Assembly: GCF_019279795.1 (NCBI RefSeq)
Contig: NC_056733.1
Coordinates: 1,119,993,407 to 1,120,057,406 of the forward strand
DNA: 64,000 nt
Source of the DNA: Protopterus annectens
Lineage: Eukaryota > Chordata > Ceratodontiformes > Protopteridae
Direction: 5' to 3'
Made by a program: the position numbers and the translations under genes. The stretch's first letter is position 1; every line of letters begins with the position of its first letter. The notes beneath the pieces were generated by a model. That model was given only the letters and a program-made list of their open reading frames with translations. It searched no databases and had not been told where the DNA came from. Of this stretch, positions 45,693 to 56,879 are shown piece by piece.

Positions 45693-48490
45693 ATGCTACT
45701 TATTGCTAGAAGTCTAAACCTCAAAATGCACTCACTCGAGGCACTCCTTAAAATGGAGAACATCGACATCTGTGTAGTGACAGAGACCTGGTTCAAGGCT
45801 CCAGAGAGCACCCCTTCATTACCAGGCTATAATTCATACCACAGTTTTCGGCCACCTAACCTGGACCAAAGCACTAAAGGCAATGGCGTGTCCATATTCA
45901 TTAAGGATATCCACATCTCCAGGCTAGTTGCTCAGCATAATACATCTGAGATTATCCAAGTGCAACTAACTCTGGGCAAGACTGCAATGCAAATTGTAGC
46001 TTGCTACAGATCCCCCCGCCATGCCCCAGGATTCCCACTCCTCATTTCTTGATACAATGGAAAATATTAGTGTACAACCTAACACCCTAATAATGGGTGA
46101 TTTCAACTACCCCACCATTAACTGGGAAAACTACTCATGTACCAACTCTTGTGCTCAACGTTTTCTGGAATTCATAAATTCCAATGCCTTGGATCAACTT
46201 ATCCACACCCCCACCAGGGGCAGCAATATCTTAGACCTGGTCATTACAAACATGGGCAACCGGTGTTCCACAACAGAGGTCAATTCTTCGTTGGTCAGAT
46301 CCGACCACAAGCAAATCATCCTAGACATCCACATCCCACCCCCACCCCCATTAGGGAAACCACCATAAAAAATTTCTCCAAAGCCAACTTCACGCTTCTT
46401 AAGACAGAAGTGGCAAACTTTATGACACCCATGCTGACGGACAATAGAGATACGACTGCTGAATCCTCTACAATTGCACTTTATAAGCACTTTCACAAGT
46501 GCATGGATCGGGCAATCCCTAACAGAACCAAGATGCTATCCTCTAGAAAAAGGAAGCCAATCTGGTGGTCCCCTGTTATAAACAAACTCTACAACAGAAG
46601 AAAGAAACTGTTGCAAAAAAGAGTAAAATCCCATGATTGGAGGAACTCCATGGTCAATCTCAGTAAGAAGCTGAGATCCCTCATAAAATCCTCCAAAGCT
46701 AGTTACAAAAACAAAATCACCACTGATTCTAAAGGCAACCACAAAGCATTCTATAGCTATGTCAAGAATCACAATGGCAACACTCAGATCTGCTCTGAGT
46801 TACAGCACAATGGCACTAAATATACAGAACCAACTGATAGTGCCAATATCCTGGCAGATAGGTTCAGTGCTAACTTTACCCCTCTCTCATCCCCTAAAGG
46901 GCCCATCTCTATACCAGAAGAATGCAAAGTACCTGTAATCACGGCTGCACAGGTAAAAAACACACTCTCCAAAGCCAAGAACACAGCATCCATGGGACCT
47001 GACAACATCCCAGGCTGCATTCTACATGAACTACAGAACAAACTGGCACTCCACCTAAGTACCATGCTCAATCATAGCCTCACCTCAGGCTTTGTGCCTA
47101 TTGAATGGCACACAGCAACGGTTATTCCACTCCACAAAGGGGGAGCCACCACGGACCACAGGAACTACCGCCCAATTAGCCTGATGAGCCTGGTCTACAA
47201 GGCTATGGAGTGTATCATCATGGAACTTATAAACAATGACATTGGTAATTTCCAAACTCTGGACCCTACCCAGTTCAGGTTTGTAAAAGGCAGATCATGT
47301 CTCCTAAACCTGATAGACTTCTTTGAAGCGGTCACCAAAGCCGTAGATGAGGGTAAGGTGGTTCACACAGCCTATCTAGATCTCGCCAAGGCTTTCAACA
47401 CCATCCCCCACTCTGGAATTATAGACAAACTCACTAAACTAGGTATAAATCCCTATGTCACAAGATGGGTTGCCAACTGGCTCACTGACAGAACCCACAC
47501 TGCGAAAGTAGCAGACTCTAAATCCAACTTCAGACCAGTGACAAGTGGAGTACCACAGGGTTCAGTCCTAGGTCCTCTCCTGTTTGGTATCTACTTCTCT
47601 GAAGTACAGGTTAACACAGAAGGTCTTTGGCTAACAAAGTTCACAGATGACTGCAAACTAGGAGCCATAATCAAAACTCCTAATGATGTGGACATCCTAC
47701 AAAAGGGCCTCACTGAGATAGATGCCTGGTGTCAAAGCCATGGCCTCAAGCTCAATGCCAAAAAGTGCATTGTCATCCCTTTTGGTAAAAACTCTGTACC
47801 CATGAACTACCACATAGGTGGTAGTCTACTTAACACTGAAAGTGTGATAAGAGACCTTGGGACACAGGTGGATAGTAGTCTCTCCTTTGATAATCACATT
47901 GCCACAATAGTCAGGAAATCCTTCTACGTGACACACCTCATCACAAAAGGTTTCTCATCCAGGAAAAAAGAGGTAATTGTTCCCCTCTACTCATCACTCA
48001 TTAGATCCATTATAGAGTACAATGCCCCTTTTGGTATGTACCTTACAAGATATCTACAACAGCTGGAAAGGCCACAGAAATACCTCACAAAGAAGATTAC
48101 CGGCCTCAAACAGATGCTCTACGCAGACTGACTCAAAAAACTCCAGCTTTACTCTGTAGCATATCACTTACTCAGAGGCGATCTCTGCCTAACATACAAA
48201 GCTATGTCAAACCCAGAGCTATTGGACATGCTCCACATAAAGAAATCCCAATCCCTCTTGCTACACACTCTAGGGACCTAAATCTTGTCACCACAATAAA
48301 CAGAACATGCTGGAGGGATAGATTCCTGTCCCAGAGACTTCCCATACTCTGGAACAAACTACCTATCTATATCAAACAAAGCTCCTCATTAGCACTCTTC
48401 AAGAAAATTCTTGATGATTGGATGGGAGATAGGAAATTCACCCCGGAGATCACTTCTGTGGCTCTGCTTGACAGGGGCACAGGAAAATAA
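45693..48490 (+). pseudogene. CR1-like ORF2: endonuclease and reverse transcriptase
   Basis: ORF2 nicks DNA and reverse-transcribes the element RNA at the nick. Endonuclease: LLIARSLNLKMHSLEALL at the start, then VVTETWF, IVACYRSPR, LIMGDFNYPTINW, ILDLVITN and LVRSDHKQIIL. Reverse transcriptase (in the 664-codon frame from 46137): HKGGATTDHRNYRPISL, QFRFVKGRSCLLNL, AYLDLAKAFNTI (catalytic Asp near residue 411), SGVPQGSVLGPLLFGIY and LTKFTDDCKLG (near 501), where FTDD replaces the usual FADD. The C-terminal region ends RFLSQRLPILWNKLPIYIK and DDWMGDRKFTP before TAA at 48488. Lesions: a frameshift near 46040, a return shift near 46350, TGA at 48129 (probably from CGA) and a frameshift near 48250. 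Non-functional but well preserved. Confidence 0.9.
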
Positions 48491-48577
48491 TTTTCTTGGG
48501 TGGCAAAAGCCATGGTACCATTTGACTAGGCTTATATAGGCCCTAGGGCCAATAGCCTAGTACCTACCTATGAACCG

Positions 48578-49485
48578 ATGAGCCTATGTACAGACTGTTA
48601 GCCCTGTTACAGTGAGGGTTATGTACAAGTTGCTACCACTGTTACAGTGAGGGTCACGTACAGGCTGCTGCCTCTGTTACAGTGAGGATCATGTACAGGC
48701 TGCTGACCCCTGTTACTATGAGGGTCATGTACAGGATGCTGACCCCTGTTACAGTGAGGGCCACATACATGCTACCACTGTTACTGTGTGGCCATGTACA
48801 GGCTGCTACCCTTGTTACAGTGGGAGGCCATGTATAGGCTGCTACCCTTGTTGCAGTGGGGGCATGTACGGACTGCTAACCCAGTAAGTGTGGTGGTCAT
48901 GTACAGGCTGCGACCCCTGTTAATGTGGGGGCCACAAACAAGCTGCTACCCCTGTAATAGTGGAGGCTATGTACAGGCTGCTACCCATGTTACAGTGGTC
49001 ATTACGCACAGGTTTTTAATCCTGGTTATAGTGGAGGCCATGTATATATTGCTACCCCTACTACAGTGTGGGTAATGTACAGAATACTACCCATGACATG
49101 TACAGACTGTTAACCCTGTTACAGTGAGGGTCATATACAGGCTGCTACCTCTGTTACAGTGAGGGTCAGATACATGCTACTACCCCTATTACAGTGGGGG
49201 TCATGTACAGGCTGCTACCCTTGTTTCAGTGGAGACCATGTACAGGCTGCTACCCTTGTTACAGTTCGGGCCATTTCCAGACTACTACTCCTGTTACACT
49301 GAGGTTCATGTACAGGCTACTGACCCCTATTATTATGAAGGTCAAGTACAGGATGCTGACCCCTGTTACAGTGAGGGCCACATGCAAACTGCTACTCTTA
49401 TTATAGTGGGGGCCATGTACAGGCTGCTACCCATGTTACAGTGGTGGTTATATACAGGTTGTTAACCCTGGTTACAGTGGAGGCC

Positions 49486-49547
<62 letters not shown>

Positions 49548-52500
49548 CTACTCCTGCTACAGTGTAGGTAATGTACAGACCGCTACCCACATTACACTGG
49601 ATGCCATGTACAGACTGTTAACCCTGTTACAGTGAGGGTCATATCAGCTGCTACCTCTGTTACAGTGAGGGTCATAAACAGGCTGCTAATCCTGTTACAG
49701 TGGGGGACATGTACAGGCTGCTGATCCCTGTTATAGTGGAGATTAGAAACAGGCTGCTACCCCTGTTACAATGGGGCCATGTACAGGCTGCTACCCCTCT
49801 TGCAGTGAAAGTAATGTACAGGCTGCTACCGCTGTTACAGTGAGGGTCATATACAGGCTGCTAATCCTGTTACAGTGAGGTACACATACAGGCAGCTGAC
49901 CCCTGCTACAGTGGGGGCTAGAAACAGGCTGCTACACCGTTACAGTGGGGACCATGTACAGGCTGATACCCCTCTTGCAGTGAGGGCCACATACAGGCTG
50001 CTACCCCTGTTACTGTGTGGCTATGTACAGGCTCCTACCCATGTTTTAGTGGGGACCATGTAGAGGCTGTTACCCTTGTTACAGTGGGGGCAATGTACAG
50101 ACTGCTACCCCTCTTACTGTGAGGGCAATGTACAGACCGTTAACCATGTTACACTGCGGGTCATATACAGGCTGCTACCTCTGTTACAGTGAGTGTCATA
50201 TACAGGCTGCTATGTCTGTTACAGTGAGAGTCAAGTACAAGTTGCTACCCCTGTTACAGTGAGGGTCACATACAGGCTGCTACCTCTGTTACAGTGAGGG
50301 TCATATACAGTCTTCTAACCCTGTTACAGTGGGTTTCATGTAACATCCAAGGTCATGTACAGGCTGCTACCCTTCTTTCAGTTGAGACCATGTACAGGCT
50401 GCTACCCTTGTTACAGCTGGAGCCATCTCCAGGCTGCTATCCTGTTACAGTGAGGTTCATGTACAGGCTGCTGACCCCTGTTAAAGTGATGGTCAGGCTC
50501 TTACCCTTGTTACAGTGGGGGCCATGTACATGGTGCTAACCCTGTTACACTGAGGGTCATGTACAGGGTGCTACCTTTGTTACAGTGGGAACCATGCAAA
50601 GGCTGATACTCCTGTTACAGTGGTGGTCTTGTGCAGGCTGCTACCCCTGTTACAGTGGGGGCCACAAACAAGCTGCTACCCCTGTTATAGTGGGGGTGAT
50701 ATGCAGCCTGCTACCCATGTTACATTGGTGTCTATGCACCGGTTGTTAACCCCTGTTACAGTGGAGGCCATGTACAGACTGTTAACCCTGTTACATTGAG
50801 GGTCATATACAGGCTGCTACCTCTGTTACAGTGAGGGTCATTTACAGGCTGCTACCCTGTTAGAGTGGTGGTCATGGACAGCCTGCTACCCCTCTAGAGT
50901 CAGGGTCATGTACAGGCTGCTACCACTGTTACAGTGAGGGTCATATACAGGCTGCTACCCCTGACACAGTGAGGGTCATATACAGGCTGCTAACCCGTGT
51001 TACAGTGGGTGCCACATATAGGCTGCTATCCCTGTTACATTGGAGGGCTTATACAGGCTGCTACCCCTGTTACAGTGGCTGGCATGAACAGGCTGCTACT
51101 CCTGTTACAGTGAGGGTCATGCACAGGATGCTGACCCCTGTTACAGTGAGGGCCACATAAAGGCTGCTACTATTGTTACTGTGTGGCCATGTATAGGCTG
51201 CTACCCTTGTTTCAGTGGGGACCATGTAGAGGCTGTTGCCCTTGTTACATTGGGGGCAATGTACAGACTGCTAACCCTCTTACTGTGAGGGTCATGTACA
51301 GGCTGCTACCCTTGTTACAGTGGAGGCCATGTAAAGACTGTTAACCATGTTATACTGCGGGTCATATACAGGCTGCTACCTCTGTTACAGTGAGTGTCAC
51401 ATACAGGCTGCTACCTCTGTTACAGTGAGGGTCATGTACAAGTTCCTACCCCTGTTACAGTGAAGGTCATGTACAGGCTGCTACCTCTGTTACAGTGAGG
51501 GTCATATACACTCTGCTAACCCTGTTACAGTGGGTTTCATGTACAGGTTGCTCACCCCTGTTATAGTGGTGGGCATGTACAGGCGGCTTCCTTTGTTACA
51601 GTTGGGGGTCATGTACAAGCTACTACCCCTGTTACAGCCAAGGTCATGTACAGGCTGCTACTCTTGTTACAGTTGGGGCCATATCCAGGCTGCTATCCCT
51701 GTTACAGTGAGGTTCATGTACAGGCTGCTGACCACTGTTAAAGTAATGGTCAGGCTGTTACCCTTGTTACAGTGGGAGCCATGTGCACGGTGCTAACCCT
51801 TTTACACTGAGGGTCATGTACAGGGTGCTACTTTTGTTACAGTGGGGACCATGCAAAGGCTGCTACCCCTGTTACAGTGGTGGTCATGTGCAGACTGCTA
51901 CCCCTGTTACAGTGGGGGCCACAAACAAGCTGCTACCCCTGTTACAGTGGGGGTGATGTGCAGCCTGCTACCCATGTTACAGTGGTGACTATGCACTGGT
52001 TGTTAAGTCCTGTTACAGTGGAGACCATGTACAGACTGTTAACCCTGTTACATTGAGGGTCATATAAAAGCTGCTACCTCTCTTACAGTGAGGGTCATGT
52101 ACAGGTTGCTACCCTGTTACAGTGAGGGTCATGTACAGGCTGCTACCTATGTTACAGTGGTGGGCATGCACAGGCTGCTACCTTTGTTACAGTTAGGGGT
52201 CATGTACAGGCTGCTACCCCTGTTACAACTGGGGTCATGTACAGGCTGCTACCCTTCTTTCAGTTGAGACCATGTACAGGCTGCTACCCTTGTTACAGTT
52301 GGGGCCATCTCCTGGCTGCTACCCCTGTTACAGTACAGGCTGCTGACCCCTGTTAAAGTGACTGTCAGGCTGTTAACCTTGTTAAAGTGGGGGCCATGTA
52401 CAGGCTGCTAACCCTGTTACACTGAGGGTCATGTACAGGGTGCTACCTTTGTTACAGTGGGGACCATGCATAGGCTGCTACCCCTGTTACAGTGGTGGCC

Positions 52501-54244
52501 ATGTGCAGGCTGCTACCCATGTTACAGTGGGGTCCACAAACAAGCTGCTACCCCTGTTATAGTGGGGGTGATGTGCAGGCTGCTACCCATGTTACAGTGG
52601 TGGCTATGCACCGATTGATGACCCCTGTTACAGTGGAGGCCATTTACAAACTGTTAACCCTGTTATATTGAGGGTCATATACAGGCTGCTAACCCTGTTA
52701 CAGTGGGGGTCATGTACAGGCTGCTGACCCTGGACCCCTGTTACAGTGGGGGCCACATACAAGCTGCTGACCCATGGTACAGTGGGGGGCCAGAAACAGG
52801 CTGCTACCCCTGTTATAGTGGGGATGATGTGCAGGCTGCTATCCTTGTTTCAGTGGGGACCATGTGCAGGCTGCTGCCCCTGTTACAGTGGGGGCCACAA
52901 ACAAGTTGCTACCCCTGTTATAGTGGGGGCGATGTGCAGGCTGCTACCTTTGTTTCAGTGGAGACCATGTACAGGTTGCTACCCCTGTTACAGTGATGTA
53001 CATGTACAGGTGGCTGACCCCAGTTACAGTGAGGGTCATGTACAGGATACTGACCCCTGTTACAGTAAAGGTCATGTGGTGGCTGCTACCCCTGTTACAG
53101 TGGGGGGCATAAACTGGCTGCTACTCCTGTTACAGTGAGGGTCATGCACAGGATGCTGACCCCTGTTACAGTGTGGGCCACATGCAGGCTGCTACCACTG
53201 TTACTGTGGGGCCATATACAGGTTGCTAACACTGTTTCAGTGAGGGTCATGTACAGACTGCTACCGTTGTTAAAATGGGGATCATGTAAATGCTGCTACC
53301 CCTGTTACAGTGGAAGTCATGTGCAGGCTGCTACCCATTTTACAGTGGAGATTTTGTACAGACTGTTAACCCTGTTACAGTGAGGGTCATTTACAGTCTG
53401 TTACTTATGTTACAGTGAGGATCATGTACAGGTTGCTAGCCCTGTTACAGTGAGGGTCATGTACAGGCTGCTACCTATGTTACACTGAGGGTCATGTACA
53501 GGCTGCTAACCCTGTTACAGTGGAGGACATGTACAGGCTGCTGACCCCTGTTACATTTGGGGCCACATACAGGCTACTGACCCCTGTTACAGTGGGGGCC
53601 AGAAACAGGCTGCTACCTCTGTTACAGTGGGGGCCATATACAGCCTGCTACCCCTCTTACAGTGAGGGTCCTGTACAGGATGCTGACCCCTGTTACAGTG
53701 AGGGTCACATACAGGCTGCTGACTCCTGTTACAGTGGGGGCCACAAACAAACTCCTACCCCTGTTAGAGTGGTGGCCATGTATAGGCTGTTGCCCTTGCT
53801 TCAGTGGGGGCCATGTACAGGCTGCTACACCTGTTACAGTGAGAGTCATGTATAGGATGCTACCCCTATTACAGTGAGGGTCATGTGCAGGCTGCTACCC
53901 CTGTTACAGTGAGGGTCATGTACAGGCTGCTAACCCCTGTTACAGTGGCTGCCACAAACAGGCTGCTATCCCTGTTAGAGTAGTGGTCATGTACAGGTTT
54001 CTATCCCTGTTACAGTGATGATCATGTACAGACTGCTACCCCTGTTACAGTGGGGACCAAAAACAGGTTGCTACCCCTGTTACAGTGTGGCCATGTACAG
54101 GTTGCTACCCTTGTTTCAATGGGGGGCCATGCACAGGCTGCTGTTCCTGTTACAGTGAGGGCCACATACAGGCTGTTACCACTGTTATAGTGTGGCCATG
54201 TACAGGCAGCTACCCTTGTTTCAGTGTCGTCCATGTACAGGTTT
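48578..54244 (+). repeat. 35/36-bp satellite array, block 3
   Basis: About 160 units. Several segments repeat combinations found in block 2: the ggccatttccag and tacactgag segment near 49270 and the ggaggccatgtatatatt segment near 49035. A 500-700-bp pattern also repeats within the block (50030-50780 against 51180-52050, sharing for instance gcaaaggctg then gggggtgat words). Reading frames across it are by-products of the repeat. Confidence 0.95.
49488..49542. repeat. (TA)n microsatellite within the satellite
   Basis: About 27 TA units with one AA interruption, between gtggaggcca and tgttgctactcctg. It is the homologous position to the tract at 42170. Confidence 0.95.
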
Positions 54245-56879
54245 CTTTCCCTGTCTTCCTGACAGTCTGAGTGACCACTTACCAACCTTCCATGTACATT
54301 ACCATACCTTTCAAAATAACTTACCCACATATTGCACAATCAGAAACAAAAAAGGCTTTAACCCACCAAAATTCATCTCGGCCCTAAGAAGTTGTAACTG
54401 GGATTCTCTCAAACAGCTTCCTCTAGATGATGCAGTTAACCCCTTTAATACTACTTTTCTAGACATTTTAAACTGCCATGCTCCCCCAAGGTGATTAGAG
54501 TGAAAGCCAACTATGCACCCTGACTGAGTAAGGAATGCCGATCCTTACTCAAAGCTAGAGGCAAGGGCTGGGAACAATATCACAAATACAAAACCCAAAC
54601 TACAAAATTATCATTCCTAGAACTTCAAAATGAAGTTAAGAAACTTGTAAAACAGGATGAAATCAACTACTACCATAATATTCAGAAAAAACACTATAAT
54701 AACCCTCAAAAGTTTTTGGGCTGCAGTTAATAACATATTATCACCAGGCAAAGCATCTACCCCCACTCCAACCTCAAACAATAACTCTGAAAACAGAGCA
54801 ACCCAATTTAATACATATTTCACAGAAACTATCCTAGCCCTGGACAATTCTAAAAATATCTCCAACAACCTTGCCCCTGTAGCTCCCCAACTCAGCAACT
54901 CCTCCCAAAATAGCCCCAACCACTTTACATTACAACCAGTGTCTGTAGATACCTTAAAAACTACTGCATAAACTAAAACCTACTACCCTTGCTGCAGACA
55001 ATCTCCCAGCCAAATTTCTGCAAATCGCAGCAGAAGGAATAGCATACCCAGTAGCAATACTCGTTAACAGATCAATGTCTGAGTGAGTAGTACCTGCTAT
55101 CTGGAAGATACCCCACATAATACCTCTACACAAAGGAGGGAATTCCACTGAACCTAGTAACTATCGTCCAATTGTCATCCTATCACCCTTATCTAAAATC
55201 CTAGAGAGAGTTGTCCATAATCAACTCATGGACTACCTTCACACCCACAAACTACTATCAAATACGCAACATGGATTTTGCCCATATCACAGTACCACTA
55301 CAGCCCTAATGTCCTTTACTAATACTGTTAACCACTATAGAAATCTAGGACAATTCGTATCTGCCATATTTTTAGAGTTGTCCAAAGCCTTTCATATGGT
55401 AAATCACAACAAACTGGTCAAAGTCCTGTCCTCCCTAAACCTTAGTAGCCCCTCTATCATCTGGTTCCAAAACTACCTATCAGGTTGTCAGCAGGCCGTA
55501 CGGTGGCAATACCACCTCTCCTCTCTCCTGTCAGTTTCCTTAGGGGTCCCACAAGGGTCTAACCTGGGACCGCTACTCTTCTCCCTCTTTACCAACCAAC
55601 TCCACACCTCCACTTATCCTGCCTCTGTGATACAATATGCAGATGACTCTACTCTCACATGCACGGCCTCCTCCTTACAAGACCTCCACACCATAACCCA
55701 AGACTCATTTCTATCAATTGAAACGTGGCTCACCAACTCATTCTACATCCCAGTAAAACAAAGTTCCTTCTCTTTTACCTCAAGAACTCTCTCTACTCAC
55801 CTTAGTTTCAACATAGAGTCCAAAAACAAAACTATCATCACCCCAGTAATGCATATTAAACTGCTAGGGGTCAAAAATTGACAACAATCTGAAATTCGAC
55901 ATCCATATTGCCCAAACTATTAAAAAAAAGTTCACAAAAAATTAGATCTTTACAGAAACAAACAATTTTTACCTAGATCCACAAAAGCTACCATCGCCCG
56001 TACATATCTCCTATTAATGCTCCTATATACCTCCCCTGTACTAACCAACCTCCGTAAAACTGATCATACAAAACTTGAAACCTGTTACAATAAAAATGTC
56101 AAGTTCGCTACTAACGCCACACACAGGTCACATCATTGCACTGCTCTTAAACAACTAAATTGGCTGGAACTCCCTTAACTGCTCCATTATAAACAGCTAA
56201 TGTTTGCCCATAAAATCCTGCATCAACCAGATAAAATCCCTGCTCTCAAAAATCTTATACAACCATACACCACTTCTAGAGCCCTCCACTCCAGTGACAA
56301 ACTCCTTTTAGAAACCACCAAAGCTAACAACTCAGCTGGGGAGTCTCTCTTCTCAAACATCATTCCTAAAATATGGAATAAACTACCTACCTCTATTTCC
56401 TCAAGCTGCTCCATAGTACAATTCAAAAAGCTCCTATCTACTCACTTAGAAAACACCTGGCTTTGTTCTTGATACTCTCCTGGATAACTCTAAGATCTGT
56501 ATACCTAACCACACCGTGGTCATTTAGTGCTTCCGTACGTCATTCACGTGTCTCATTTCCACTCTATCTTGCCTCCTTCCTTACCTATATGTATGTACTC
56601 AAGTATCACAAGTCATGTTATTGTAACCTCTAAAATACTGCATTGCCCATCTATGTACTGTTGTTGAATTTGTATGATACTGGACATTCCTTAATTTTTG
56701 TTAATTTCTGCTAAGTTTGCTTATTTTGGTTATTTCTGTTAATTTTGTTAAATTTGTTAATTTCTAAAATGTGTGTATCTCTTACTGCTGGAGCTTTTCT
56801 CCCGGGCATCCACTAAAAAAGGACCTGTGTCCAGTTGGACTTTCCTGGTAAACAAATGTAAAATAATAATAATAATAAA
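54245..56879 (+). mobile_element. LINE-B copy, 5'-truncated, inserted in the satellite
   Basis: A Jockey/CR1/L2-superfamily non-LTR retrotransposon on the plus strand. It begins in the region between endonuclease and reverse transcriptase and runs through the RT and C-terminal domain to a 3' end with ctcccgggcatccacta, a ggac/gtcc hairpin, a ccagttggactttcctgg stretch and an aataat tail. Both flanks carry tccctgt, a likely 7-bp target duplication cut from the satellite phrase ctatccctgttacag. Confidence 0.88.
54260..56472 (+). pseudogene. LINE-B ORF2: reverse transcriptase remnant
   Basis: The reading frame is broken but easily followed. Before the RT: KGFNPPKFISALRSCNWDS (54350-54410) and an asparagine-rich linker near 54760-54900. 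RT: HIIPLHKGGNSTEPSNYRPI near 55110-55170, NTQHGFCPYHSTTTALMSF near 55260-55320, FLELSKAFHMVNH (first catalytic position read as Glu where Asp is usual), SLGVPQGSNLGPLLFSLF near 55540-55590 and VIQYADDSTLT near 55628, with both aspartates present. The intact stretch 55228-55881 is 217 codons. After it come several stops, then the C-terminal part 56200-56472 with WNKLPTSISSS and FKKLLSTHL. Non-functional. Confidence 0.88.

Larger units (their letters stand above)
43365..48577 (+). mobile_element. CR1-like LINE, near full-length copy B
   Basis: A 5.2-kb non-LTR retrotransposon inserted in the satellite. Order: tandem 5' monomers (43365-44152), further 5' leader, ORF1 with an esterase domain (44675-45663), ORF2 with endonuclease and reverse transcriptase (45693-48490) and a short 3' UTR with a ggccctagggcc hairpin ending in cctatgaaccgatgagccta. 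The satellite resumes at tatgtacag. No clear target duplication is seen; the left junction lies in a shared gccat word. Truncated relatives are at 4.3-7.2 and 30.8-31.0 kb. The few lesions suggest a fairly young copy. Confidence 0.92.
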
